Shown here in pieces: positions 28,121 through 37,544 of a stretch of 64,000 nucleotides of DNA. The position numbers and the translations under genes were made by a program. Source of the stretch: Duganella fentianensis. GTDB taxonomy: Bacteria > Pseudomonadota > Gammaproteobacteria > Burkholderiales > Burkholderiaceae_D. Below the pieces are notes generated by a model. It worked only from the letters and a program-made list of their open reading frames with translations, searched no databases and was not told where the DNA came from. The stretch spans positions 496,001 through 560,000 of the forward strand of contig NZ_WWCL01000003.1 in assembly GCF_009857835.1 (NCBI RefSeq). Reading direction: 5' to 3'. Position 1 is the stretch's first letter, and every line of letters begins with the position of its first letter.

Positions 28121-28126
28121 TATACT
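28121..28126 (+). promoter_or_regulatory. Candidate -10 box of hppD
   Basis: TATACT lies 27 bp before the hppD ATG. The -35 position (about 28098-28103) is poor, as often seen for activated promoters. Confidence 0.5.
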
Positions 28127-28153
28127 GTGCGTCATTCAAACAAGGAGACTAGC

Positions 28154-29266
28154 ATGCAATTTACCCCCTGGGATAACCCGATGGGCACGGATGGCTTCGA
28201 GTTCGTCGAGTACGCTGCCCCTGATCCTGTCGCGCTGGGCAAGCTGTTCGAGAGCATGGGCTTCACCGCCATCGCCCGCCACCGCCATAAAAACGTCACC
28301 TTGTACCGTCAGGGCGATATCAATTTCCTCATCAACGCCGAGCAGGATTCCTTCGCTCAGCGTTTCGCCCGCACCCACGGCCCGTCCGTGTGCGCCATCG
28401 CGCTGCGCGTCAAGGATGCGGCCGTGGCCTACCAGCGCGCGCTGGAGCAGGGCGCCTGGGGCTTCGATAACAAGACCGGCCCGATGGAACTGAATATCCC
28501 TGCCATCAAAGGCGTGGGCGATTCGCTGGTGTATCTGGTGGACCGCTGGCGCGGCAAGAACGGTGGCGCCGAAGGCGCGATCGGCGATATCAGCATCTAC
28601 GATGTGGACTTCGTGGCCATCCCGGGCACCGTGGCCAATCCGGTCGGCCATGGCCTGACCTATATCGACCACCTGACCAACAATGTCTACCGTGGCCGCA
28701 TGAAAGAATGGGCCGACTTCTACGAGAAGATGTTCAACTTCCGCGAAGTGCGCTACTTCGATATCGAAGGCAAGCTGACCGGCCTGAAGTCGAAAGCCAT
28801 GACTTCGCCATGCGGCAAAATCCGCATTCCGATCAACGAATCGTCGGATGACAAATCCCAGATCGCCGAGTACCTCGACGAATACCACGGCGAAGGCATC
28901 CAGCACATCGCGCTCGGTACCGATGACATCTACAAGACCGTGCAGTCGCTGAAAAACGCGGGCATCATCTTCCAGGACACCATCGAGACCTACTACGATC
29001 TGGTCAACCGCCGCCTGCCCGAGCATGGCGAGAATCTGGATGAGCTGCGCCGCCTGCGCATCCTGATCGACGGCCGTAGCAGCGAGAACTCGCGTGAACT
29101 GCTGCTGCAGATCTTCAGCCAGAACGTAATCGGCCCGATCTTCTTCGAGATCATTCAGCGTAAAGGCGATGAAGGTTTCGGCGAAGGTAATTTCCGCGCG
29201 CTGTTCGAATCGATCGAGCTTGATCAGATCCGTCGTGGCGTGCTGAAAGATCCAGCAGCCGCATAA
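28154..29266 (+). CDS. hppD: 4-Hydroxyphenylpyruvate dioxygenase
   Basis: Non-haem Fe(II) enzyme that converts 4-hydroxyphenylpyruvate to homogentisate in tyrosine degradation. The 370-residue protein has two glyoxalase-fold domains and the iron ligands His173 (IDHLTNNVY), His251 (GIQHIALGTDD) and Glu332 (IFFEIIQRKG). I chose the ATG at 28154, with AAGGAGA upstream; the open frame begins at 28052 but that part covers the promoter. The next gene is an indolepyruvate ferredoxin oxidoreductase. Homogentisate dioxygenase and fumarylacetoacetase are not in the window. Confidence 0.97.
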   Translation: MQFTPWDNPMGTDGFEFVEYAAPDPVALGKLFESMGFTAIARHRHKNVTLYRQGDINFLINAEQDSFAQRFARTHGPSVCAIALRVKDAAVAYQRALEQGAWGFDNKTGPMELNIPAIKGVGDSLVYLVDRWRGKNGGAEGAIGDISIYDVDFVAIPGTVANPVGHGLTYIDHLTNNVYRGRMKEWADFYEKMFNFREVRYFDIEGKLTGLKSKAMTSPCGKIRIPINESSDDKSQIAEYLDEYHGEGIQHIALGTDDIYKTVQSLKNAGIIFQDTIETYYDLVNRRLPEHGENLDELRRLRILIDGRSSENSRELLLQIFSQNVIGPIFFEIIQRKGDEGFGEGNFRALFESIELDQIRRGVLKDPAAA

Positions 29267-29439
29267 ACAACACGGGTGAAAAGCCGCTAGTCCCGCACAG
29301 AACGGGGCAGCGGCCTGTGGTACCCTAAACTAAACCACATACATAACCGCCGGGAGAGCTTCACAAGAGTTCGCACGGCGCGCACGAACGGGCCGAACAC
29401 GGCCCTGCAGTGCATGGTCAAAACAATAATGGAGACAAT

Positions 29440-32400
29440 ATGAACGCACCTCACAAGGGCTCGCAACTGGAGCCGGGCTCGCACTCGGACCACGAAATTT
29501 CCCTCGACGACAAGTGGACGCTGGAGCGCGGCCGTGCCTTTATGACGGGCACGCAGGCGCTGATCCGCCTGCCCATGATGCAGCGCGAACGCGACCTCAA
29601 AGCCGGCCTGAATACGGCCGGCTACATCACCGGCTACCGTGGTTCCCCTGTTACCAGTGTGGATATGACGGCCGTGAAAGCCAAAAAATATCTGGACGCG
29701 CACCACGTTAAATTCCACCCCGGGATGAACGAAGATCTGGCTGCTACCGCCGTGTGGGGCACGCAGCAGACCAATCTGTTTGAAGACGCCAAGTACGATG
29801 GCGTGTTCTCCATGTGGTACGGCAAAGGCCCCGGCGTGGACCGCTGCGGCGACGTATTCAAACATGCCAACAACGCCGGTTCGGCCAAACATGGCGGCGT
29901 GCTGGTGCTGGCCGGTGATGACCACGCGGCCAAGTCGTCTTCGACGGCGCACCAGTCCGACCACATCCTGAATGCCTGCGGCATCCCTGTGCTGTATCCG
30001 TCCTCGGTACAGGAATACATCGACTACGGCCTGCACGCCTGGGCCATGAGCCGCTACACGGGGCTGTGGGTATCGATGAAGTGCGTCACCGACATCATTG
30101 AATCGGGCGCCGTGATCGACTTCGATCCGGATCGGGTGCAGATCAAGATTCCGGAAGATTTCGAACTGCCCGAAGGCGGCCTGAATATCCGCTGGCCCGA
30201 CACCGTACTCGATATGGAAGTACGGATGAACAGCTACAAGTGGTACGCCGCGCTGGCCTACTGCCGCGCGAATAAACTCAACAAGATCATCTGGGATAGC
30301 CCGAAGCCGAAGATCGGCATTATCACGGCCGGTAAATCCTATCTCGATACCCGTCAGGCGCTGGCCGATCTGGGTATAGACGAGCAGGCCGCTGCCGATA
30401 TCGGTATCCGCCTGTACAAGATCGGCATGACCTGGCCGCTGGAAGCGGAAGGCGTGCAGGAATTCGCCGAAGGTCTGGACGAGATTCTGGTGGTGGAGGA
30501 GAAGCGCCAGATTCTGGAATACGCGCTGAAGGAAGAACTCTACAACCTGCCGGACGGTAAGCGTCCTCGCGTGGTGGGCAAGTTCGATGATACGGGCGAG
30601 TGGAGCAAGAACAGCAAGACCGGTCACGGCGACTGGCTGCTGCCGGCCACCTACGAACTCAATCCGGCCCAGATCGCGCGCGCCATCGCTTCGCGTATCG
30701 CCCACTACTGCGACGGCCATCCGGTGGCCGAGCGGGTGCGCGAACGGGTGGCCTTCCTCGAAGCGAAAGAGCTGGCACTGAAGTCGCTGCCACTGAAATC
30801 GAATCCGGAAACCGACCGCACGCCTTACTTCTGCTCCGGTTGCCCGCACAACTCCTCCACCAAAGTACCGGAAGGCTCGCGTGCGCTGGCCGGTATCGGC
30901 TGCCACTACATGGTGCTGTGGATGGATCGCGAAACTTCCACCTTTACCCACATGGGCGCAGAAGGTGTGACGTGGGTGGGGCAGGCGCCGTTCACCAACG
31001 AGAAGCATGTGTTCACCAACCTCGGTGACGGTACCTATTTCCACTCCGGCATACTGGCCATCCGCGCTGCGGTAGCGGCCAAGGTCAACATCACCTACAA
31101 GATCCTGTTCAACGACGCCGTCGCCATGACGGGCGGGCAGAACTTCGACGGCCCGCTCGATCCCGGCATGATTTCGCGCCAGATTGCCGCCGAAGGCGTG
31201 AGCCCGATCATCGTTGTCACCGACGAGCCGGAAAAATATCCGTCCGATTACAACTGGGCACCCGGTGTCACCGTGCGCCACCGTTCGGAACTGATGGACG
31301 TGCAGCGCGAACTGCGCGACCAGCCCGGTGTGTCGGCCATGATCTACGACCAGACCTGCGCCTCGGAGAAACGCCGCCGCCGCAAACGCAACGAATACCC
31401 TGATCCGGCCAAACGCGCCGTGATCAACGAAGCCGTGTGCGAAGGCTGCGGTGACTGCTCGGTGCAGTCGAACTGCCTGTCGGTGGAGCCGCTGGAAACG
31501 GAACTGGGGCGCAAGCGCCAGATCAACCAGTCCTCCTGCAACAAGGACTTCTCCTGCGTGACCGGCTTCTGCCCCAGCTTTGTGACGGTGGAAGGTGGCG
31601 CGCTGAAGAAACCGAAGAAGGCTGCAACGGGCGAAGCGCCGCAAGTGGCGCTGCCGGCACCGGTGCTGCCATCGACGGCCCAGCCTTACGGCATCCTGAT
31701 CACCGGTATCGGTGGCACGGGTGTGGTGACGGTGGGGCAGATACTGGCCGTGGCCGCCCACGTAGAAGGCAAGGGCGCGATTGTGCTCGATATGAGCGGT
31801 CTGGCCCAGAAGGGCGGCCCGGTGATGTCGCACGTACGTCTGGCCGATAACCAGAGCGATCTGCATTCGACCCGCGTCGGTACCGGCAGTGCCGATCTGG
31901 TGATTGGTTGCGATCTGATCGTGACGGCTTCGCGCGATGCGCTATCGCGTATGGGCGAAGGCCGTACCCACGCCATGATCAACTCGACCGGCTCTTCTAC
32001 CGCGGCGTTCGTCAAGAACCCCAACTGGCAGTTCCCTGACGAACCTTCGCGCAACGAGATCACCCGTGCCTGTGGCAGCAATCAGGTGGACTTCGTCGAT
32101 GCTGGTCAGATCGCCACCGCGCTGATGGGCGACTCGATCGCTACCAATATGTTCATGCTGGGCTACGCCTTCCAGAAAGGCCATGTGCCACTGAGCGAAG
32201 CGTCGCTGCTGAAAGCCATCGAACTGAACGGCGTGTCGGTCGGCTTCAACAAGGCGGCCTTCAACTGGGGGCGTACGGCGGCGCAGGATCTGGCGGCCGT
32301 CACCCGCATGACCACGCCGGCCAAGGTGATCGAGTTCAAACGTATCCAGACGCTGGACGACATCATCAGCAAGCGGGTGGAGTTGCTGACAGCCTATCAG

Positions 32401-33006
32401 GACGCGGATTATGCTAAACAGTATAAATCGTTTGTCGATCAGGTACGTGCCGAAGAAGCCAGGCTGGGCAAGACTACCCGCCTGACTGAAGCGGTAGCAC
32501 GCTACTACTACAAGCTGCTGGCCTACAAGGACGAGTATGAAGTGGCGCGTCTGTACAGCGATGGCGCGTTCCAGCAGAAGATCGCCGGCATGTTCGATGG
32601 CGATATCAAGCTGAAGTTCCATCTGGCGCCGCCGATGTTTGCCAAGCATGATGCGCAAGGCCATCTGGTGAAGAAGGAATACGGTCCGTGGCTGATGAAG
32701 GCGTTTGCCGTGATGGCGCGCTTCAAAGGCCTGCGTGGTACGGCGCTGGATATCTTCGGCTACACGGCGGAACGCCGCATGGAGCGCCAGCTGATCGTGG
32801 ATTACCGCCAGACGGTGGCAGGCCTGCTGCCCAAGCTGACGGCCGGGAATCTGGCGCAAGCCGTGGCGATCGCCAGCATTCCGGAAGATATACGCGGCTA
32901 TGGCCACGTCAAGGAGCGTCACTTCGCTGCCGCCAAGCGCAAGGAGGCCGCACTGCTGGCTGATTTCGCCAAAGCGGATAAGCAAGCGGCACCGCACGCC
33001 GCCTAA
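29440..33006 (+). CDS. Indolepyruvate ferredoxin oxidoreductase (fused alpha/beta subunits)
   Basis: A 1188-residue thiamine-diphosphate enzyme that oxidatively decarboxylates aryl-2-oxo acids to aryl-acyl-CoA with reduction of an electron carrier. The order is a pyrimidine-binding domain (GYRGSPVTSVD), a TPP-binding domain with GDGTYFHSG, a cysteine-rich iron-sulfur region (CEGCGDCSVQSNC and further Cys), then a gamma-type domain (GIGGTGVVTVGQI). In archaea IorA and IorB are separate; the fused form is common in Proteobacteria. The start at 29440 has GGAGA 5 nt upstream; an ATG 30 nt earlier is less likely. Its position after hppD suggests a role in aromatic amino acid breakdown. Confidence 0.94.
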   Translation: MNAPHKGSQLEPGSHSDHEISLDDKWTLERGRAFMTGTQALIRLPMMQRERDLKAGLNTAGYITGYRGSPVTSVDMTAVKAKKYLDAHHVKFHPGMNEDLAATAVWGTQQTNLFEDAKYDGVFSMWYGKGPGVDRCGDVFKHANNAGSAKHGGVLVLAGDDHAAKSSSTAHQSDHILNACGIPVLYPSSVQEYIDYGLHAWAMSRYTGLWVSMKCVTDIIESGAVIDFDPDRVQIKIPEDFELPEGGLNIRWPDTVLDMEVRMNSYKWYAALAYCRANKLNKIIWDSPKPKIGIITAGKSYLDTRQALADLGIDEQAAADIGIRLYKIGMTWPLEAEGVQEFAEGLDEILVVEEKRQILEYALKEELYNLPDGKRPRVVGKFDDTGEWSKNSKTGHGDWLLPATYELNPAQIARAIASRIAHYCDGHPVAERVRERVAFLEAKELALKSLPLKSNPETDRTPYFCSGCPHNSSTKVPEGSRALAGIGCHYMVLWMDRETSTFTHMGAEGVTWVGQAPFTNEKHVFTNLGDGTYFHSGILAIRAAVAAKVNITYKILFNDAVAMTGGQNFDGPLDPGMISRQIAAEGVSPIIVVTDEPEKYPSDYNWAPGVTVRHRSELMDVQRELRDQPGVSAMIYDQTCASEKRRRRKRNEYPDPAKRAVINEAVCEGCGDCSVQSNCLSVEPLETELGRKRQINQSSCNKDFSCVTGFCPSFVTVEGGALKKPKKAATGEAPQVALPAPVLPSTAQPYGILITGIGGTGVVTVGQILAVAAHVEGKGAIVLDMSGLAQKGGPVMSHVRLADNQSDLHSTRVGTGSADLVIGCDLIVTASRDALSRMGEGRTHAMINSTGSSTAAFVKNPNWQFPDEPSRNEITRACGSNQVDFVDAGQIATALMGDSIATNMFMLGYAFQKGHVPLSEASLLKAIELNGVSVGFNKAAFNWGRTAAQDLAAVTRMTTPAKVIEFKRIQTLDDIISKRVELLTAYQDADYAKQYKSFVDQVRAEEARLGKTTRLTEAVARYYYKLLAYKDEYEVARLYSDGAFQQKIAGMFDGDIKLKFHLAPPMFAKHDAQGHLVKKEYGPWLMKAFAVMARFKGLRGTALDIFGYTAERRMERQLIVDYRQTVAGLLPKLTAGNLAQAVAIASIPEDIRGYGHVKERHFAAAKRKEAALLADFAKADKQAAPHAA

Positions 33007-33020
33007 TCGGTCATCGATCA

Positions 33021-33068
33021 ACGGGGCCAGTTCCGGCAAGCTGCCGCAACTGGCCCCGTCTTTTTTTT
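33021..33068 (+). terminator. Intrinsic terminator after the oxidoreductase gene
   Basis: ACGGGGCCAGTT (33021-33032) pairs with AACTGGCCCCGT (33048-33059), with an inner CCGGCA/TGCCG helix, followed by a T8 run. Confidence 0.93.
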
Positions 33069-33150
33069 GCATAACTAAGCGCGGAATCATTCGTTCTGTT
33101 TCGGGAGCCCTCTTGTTAAGGTGGCGGCCTTTCAACCCCGGAACTTTTCA

Positions 33151-35835
33151 ATGAAAACACAATTCGAATTGAAACCGCTCGCGGCTGGCGCTATCGCCCT
33201 GCTGTGCAGCGTCGCCGGCCAGGTAGAGGCGCAGGAGGCGGCCAACCCGCCGTCCGTGCTGGTCACTGGCTCGCGTATCCCGCGCGCCAGTCTGGAAGGC
33301 CCTTCGCCGGTGACGGTGCTGACTGGCGACGAGATCAGCAAACAGGGCTACCGCAATGTGTTCGATGCGCTCAGCAACCAGACCCAGAACAGCGGCTTCA
33401 CCCAGGGCGCCGATTACGGCAATACCTTTACGCCTTCGGCCAATGCCATCAGCTTGCGTGGGCTGGGTCCCAACCACACACTGGTGCTGCTCAACGGGCG
33501 GCGCATGGCGGACTTCCCGATCGCCTACGAGGGCACGGTCAATTTCACCAATCTGGCGAATATTCCGTCCAGCGTGGTGGACCGGGTAGAAATTCTCAGT
33601 GGCGGCGCCTCGGCCGTATATGGGTCGGATGCGATCGCGGGGGTGGTCAACATCATCCTGAAAAAACAGGCCAGCGGTCTGGATGTGAATCTGAAGGCAG
33701 GTACTAGTTCGCGTGGCGGTGGTGGCGACCGCCGCTTGCAGCTGACCGGTGGCGAGAGCTTCGGCCAGCTGAATACCCTGTTCAGTGCCGAATTCCTCGA
33801 ACGCGATCCCTTGTGGAGCCGCGATCGTGACTTCATGAGCGCCAAGACGGGCGTTGCGCCGACCTCGGTGCTGGGCCGCAAAAATGTCAGCAGCGGCAAA
33901 TACATCGATCCGGCCGACACCTGCAGCAGCCTGTCCGATCTGTTTGGCGGCAGTACGCTGCGCTACACGGCCAAAGCCGGCAGCTATTGCGCCAGCCCGA
34001 AAGTGGGCCCGACCTACTGGACTACCCAGACCGGTAACAGCAGCCAGAATCTGTTCGGCAGCGCCAATTATGACCTGTCTGCGGATACCACCCTGTTTGC
34101 CGAAGCGCTGCTGGGCTTTAACCGCAGCCGCAATAACACCCGCGGTCCTTCGTGGACTTCCGCATCTACTGCCGATAGCTATTTCTGGAATCGCAATACC
34201 GCCCGCTACGAAGCGTGGAGCCGCTATATCTCGCCTGAGGAAATCGGCGGTGCCGAGCGCTATAACCGGCGCTGGGATGATCAGGCCAGCTCGCTGTCGT
34301 TCGGCGCCAGAGGGCAGATACCCGGTACCGGCTGGCAGTACGAAGCGGCCTACAGCGCTTCGCTGTACAAGAGCAGCAGTTACACCCCGCGTGCGCTGGC
34401 GAATATCGACAGCTTCTTCCTCGGCCCCAAACTGGGCGTGGATGACAGCGGCGTGGCGATCTATGCGCCCGATCCGGCCCGGCTGGCGCGCCGCCTGACG
34501 CCCGGAGAATTCGACAGCATCACCGGCACAGCGGTCAGCGATGACCAGTCGTGGACCAATACCGCCAGCCTGAGTGCCAGCGGGGTGCTGGCTCAGTTGC
34601 CGGCCGGTCCGCTGAAGCTGGCCACGGTGGCCGAAGTGGGCAAGCAGGGCTTTTCGAATACGCCGGATGCACGCATCAATCAGGGCTATTTCAACACCGT
34701 CTCGACGGCCGACGTAACGGCCGGTACGCGTCAGCGCTATGCACTGGGTGTTGAAGCCGGTGTGCCCCTGCTGAACAAGCTCGATGCCACGCTGGCCGGC
34801 CGCTATGACCGTTACAGTTTCGCCGGACGTCAGGACGGCAAGCTGACCTATAACACCGGTCTGGAATGGCGTCCAGCCAGCCAGTTGCTGGTGCGCGCCA
34901 ATCACGCCACCAGCTTCCGCGCACCGGATATGAACTATATCTACAAGGCGCGCGGCACCGGCTACTACTCCTCGACCACCGATTACTACCGCTGCGCCAA
35001 GGCTGGCCAGCCGCTGGCCAGCTGCGAGTTTGCCAACCAGTCGCCCGGCGCAGACTATGTGCAAACAGGTAGCAAGGACCTGCGCTCCGAGCAGGGCCGC
35101 TCGTCCGGGCTGGGGCTGGTGTGGTCGCCGAGTGTGAACTTCGATGCCTCGTTCGATTACTGGAAGATCCGGATCGATGATCTGGTCACCAATCTGAGTG
35201 CCGACCAGCTGCTGCGCGATGAGGCCAGATGCCGCGTAGCCGGTGACCTTAGTTCGCCGACCTGCGCCGACGCAATCGGGCGCATCGTGCGCAATCCGCT
35301 GACGGCGCTGAACCGTCCCGGTGAAATCAGGCAGATACTGGTCAACCCGATCAACGCGGCATCGAACAGCGTCAGCGGCATCGACCTGAGTGGCAAATAC
35401 GTATTGCGTACCTCCGCTTACGGCGTGTGGACTGCCAAGGCTAATTATTCCAGGACGCTCAGCAAGAAATCGCGCCAGTTCGCCGGCGATGCGCTGAACG
35501 ATGATCTGGAAGACCTGAGCAATGCCGACTGGCGCGACAAGCTCAATGCCAGCCTGACGTGGAATCGCGGCGACTGGTCGAATACGCTGTTCCTGCAGCG
35601 CTACGGCAAGGTGCCGAATAGCGCGGGCGAGGCGTATCTGACGCCCACCACGCTGGTTAATGCCAGCGCGGTGCTGAGACTGAATGCCCGCACCACGCTG
35701 TCGCTTGCCCTGAATAATGTGCTGAATCAGGTGAAACGTGATAGCAGTGGCGGCTGGCCTTACTACCCGGTGGGGAATTACAGTCCGGTGGGGCGGCAGG
35801 GCTGGGTCGAGCTGAATTACCATTTCGGCTCTTGA
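33151..35835 (+). CDS. TonB-dependent outer-membrane receptor
   Basis: An 894-residue energy-coupled transporter. Signal peptide of about 28 residues (ending VEAQ), then the plug domain starting SVLVTGSRIPRASLEGPSPVTVL and containing SLRGLGPNHTLVLLNGRRM and YGSDAIAGVVNIILKK, then the barrel, with long strands and many Cys-containing loops (for example about residues 255-290). It ends WVELNYHFGS. It resembles the large Xanthomonas/Caulobacter-type receptors; the substrate is unknown. The two genes that follow in the same direction encode secreted proteases, so peptides are the likely ligand. The start at 33151 gives a good signal peptide; an ATG-like codon 30 nt earlier is possible. Confidence 0.93.
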   Translation: MKTQFELKPLAAGAIALLCSVAGQVEAQEAANPPSVLVTGSRIPRASLEGPSPVTVLTGDEISKQGYRNVFDALSNQTQNSGFTQGADYGNTFTPSANAISLRGLGPNHTLVLLNGRRMADFPIAYEGTVNFTNLANIPSSVVDRVEILSGGASAVYGSDAIAGVVNIILKKQASGLDVNLKAGTSSRGGGGDRRLQLTGGESFGQLNTLFSAEFLERDPLWSRDRDFMSAKTGVAPTSVLGRKNVSSGKYIDPADTCSSLSDLFGGSTLRYTAKAGSYCASPKVGPTYWTTQTGNSSQNLFGSANYDLSADTTLFAEALLGFNRSRNNTRGPSWTSASTADSYFWNRNTARYEAWSRYISPEEIGGAERYNRRWDDQASSLSFGARGQIPGTGWQYEAAYSASLYKSSSYTPRALANIDSFFLGPKLGVDDSGVAIYAPDPARLARRLTPGEFDSITGTAVSDDQSWTNTASLSASGVLAQLPAGPLKLATVAEVGKQGFSNTPDARINQGYFNTVSTADVTAGTRQRYALGVEAGVPLLNKLDATLAGRYDRYSFAGRQDGKLTYNTGLEWRPASQLLVRANHATSFRAPDMNYIYKARGTGYYSSTTDYYRCAKAGQPLASCEFANQSPGADYVQTGSKDLRSEQGRSSGLGLVWSPSVNFDASFDYWKIRIDDLVTNLSADQLLRDEARCRVAGDLSSPTCADAIGRIVRNPLTALNRPGEIRQILVNPINAASNSVSGIDLSGKYVLRTSAYGVWTAKANYSRTLSKKSRQFAGDALNDDLEDLSNADWRDKLNASLTWNRGDWSNTLFLQRYGKVPNSAGEAYLTPTTLVNASAVLRLNARTTLSLALNNVLNQVKRDSSGGWPYYPVGNYSPVGRQGWVELNYHFGS

Positions 35836-35899
35836 GAAATTTGTAAGTAATCATAAACATCGGCAGGAATGACGCAGAGTTTGTCTATAATTCCTGTCG

Positions 35900-37456
35900 A
35901 TGAAATCGACCACTTCCCTGCTATCCTGCGCTGCCATGGCCGTTATGCTGACGGCCTGCGGCGGCTCCTCCACGCCCGCCGTCGTGGTTCCTGACCCTGT
36001 GCCACCGCCTGATCCTGTACCCGTGGTATATGCCGATGCGGCTCCTGGCAGCTCGCTCGATCTATGGAACCGCTGTGAAGTCATGCATCCCGGCGGTGTA
36101 CAGAATCAGCCTGGCACACAGGCTGATGAAAAAGGCTTTATCCGCGCCATCACCCAGGAGACTTATCTGTGGAATAGCGAAGTACCGGCCATCAAGGCCA
36201 CTGATTATCCTACGGTGGTGGCCTATTTCAACGCACTGAAAACTCCCAAGCTGCTTGCGAACGGCCGTCCCAAAGACCGCTTCCATTACAGCTATCCGCG
36301 CGAAGTGTGGGAAGCCTTGTCGAGCGGTGTGGAGCTTTCCTATGGCATCAGCTGGAATGCCGGTGCCAATCAGGTACCGCGCCAGTGGCGCATTGCCATG
36401 GTGGATGCTGGGTCGCCAGCCGAGCGTGCCGGCCTGCGGCGTGGCGATCAGCTAATTATGATCGACAACGAAGATTTCATTTATCGCGGCGATAGCGACG
36501 CTGTCGCACGGTTTAATGCGGCACTCGCGCCGACCAAGGCCGACCAGCCACACAGGTTTACCTGGTGGCGCGATGGCCGCGCTTTCGACACCGCGCTGAC
36601 GGTGGGTTCGGTAAATGCCTTGTCGGTGCAGGCAGTACAGCTGCTCGATACTCCGTCCGGCAAGACGGGCTATCTGAACTTCACCAGCCACAATGCGCCT
36701 GCCGAACGCCAGCTATACGAAGCGATGATGGGTTTCAGTAACGCCGGTGTGAAAGAGCTGGTGCTCGATATGCGCTATAACGGCGGCGGGCAAATCAGCA
36801 TTGCCAGCCAGCTGGCCTATATGATCGCCGGACCTGCGGCGAGCAGCGGCAAGGTGTTCATGCGCTATGCAACCAATGGCCGCCTGAATCCGGGCCGTCC
36901 TACCAGTTTCCTCGACTTTGGAATCGGTTTCGCCAGCACCCAGCCGCTGCCATTCGGCACCAAGTTGCCGCATCTGGATTTGAAGCGCGTCACTTTGCTG
37001 ACGGGGCCAGGCACCTGCTCTGCCAGCGAGGCGCTGATTAACGGCCTGCGCGGGATCGATATCGAAGTACGGCTGGTGGGCGGTCAAACCTGCGGCAAGC
37101 CTTATGCATTCGTACCCATGACCAATTGCGGCACCACCTATTTCATGGTGCAGTACCAGGGCACCAATAACAAAGGCTGGGGCGATTTCGACGAGGGCTT
37201 TGCGCCTGATTGCCGGGTGGATGATGACATGGGCCACGCGCTGGGAGATCCGGCCGAAAGCCTGCTGGCAACGGCCTTGCGCCTGAATGCAGGCGCTTCC
37301 TGCGCGGCCGTCGCAGCACGTCAGGGTGGTCGCAGTGCGGCAGCACCGCTGGCGGCTGGCAGCACGCCAGACCGTACTTCAGGCGACAGCGATGCAGCGA
37401 CCGTGCAGGTGCGCTCGCCGCTGAAGGAAATCAGCATATTGCCCGAGCGGCGCTGA
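35900..37456 (+). CDS. S41-family (C-terminal processing) protease, lipoprotein
   Basis: A 518-residue putative outer-envelope protease. A lipobox (LTAC, Cys20) follows a short signal sequence, then a Pro-rich linker, a PDZ-like domain (PAERAGLRRGDQLIMIDNED), and the S41 peptidase domain: LDMRYNGGG, the nucleophile Ser374 in GTCSASEA, and the Lys in GGQTCGKPY. The start at 35900 has no ribosome site but a TATAAT box (35886-35891) 8 nt upstream, so the mRNA may be leaderless. It is located between the TonB-dependent receptor and a secreted M14 peptidase. Confidence 0.88.
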   Translation: MKSTTSLLSCAAMAVMLTACGGSSTPAVVVPDPVPPPDPVPVVYADAAPGSSLDLWNRCEVMHPGGVQNQPGTQADEKGFIRAITQETYLWNSEVPAIKATDYPTVVAYFNALKTPKLLANGRPKDRFHYSYPREVWEALSSGVELSYGISWNAGANQVPRQWRIAMVDAGSPAERAGLRRGDQLIMIDNEDFIYRGDSDAVARFNAALAPTKADQPHRFTWWRDGRAFDTALTVGSVNALSVQAVQLLDTPSGKTGYLNFTSHNAPAERQLYEAMMGFSNAGVKELVLDMRYNGGGQISIASQLAYMIAGPAASSGKVFMRYATNGRLNPGRPTSFLDFGIGFASTQPLPFGTKLPHLDLKRVTLLTGPGTCSASEALINGLRGIDIEVRLVGGQTCGKPYAFVPMTNCGTTYFMVQYQGTNNKGWGDFDEGFAPDCRVDDDMGHALGDPAESLLATALRLNAGASCAAVAARQGGRSAAAPLAAGSTPDRTSGDSDAATVQVRSPLKEISILPERR

Positions 37457-37484
37457 GGTCACGGCGCAGCGTAGCAAAGCCGAC

Positions 37485-37490
37485 TATAAT
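37485..37490 (+). promoter_or_regulatory. Candidate -10 box before the M14 peptidase gene
   Basis: A consensus TATAAT at 37485-37490, 54 bp before the ATG at 37545. No good -35 is seen. It suggests the M14 gene can be transcribed apart from the S41 gene. Confidence 0.4.
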
Positions 37491-37544
37491 TTTTGATCTG
37501 ACCGGTGCCATCGAGTGCGCCGGCACCTAACCGGAGCCATGCCG

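Noticed and set aside
29287-31866. 859-codon minus-strand frame over the indolepyruvate oxidoreductase
   Set aside because: Antisense shadow, no recognised domain, and the sense gene is complete.
33148-35823. 891-codon open frame antisense to the TonB receptor
   Set aside because: It is the codon-bias shadow of a high-GC gene; its translation is His/Gln/Arg-rich with no domain, and the sense gene has full family features.
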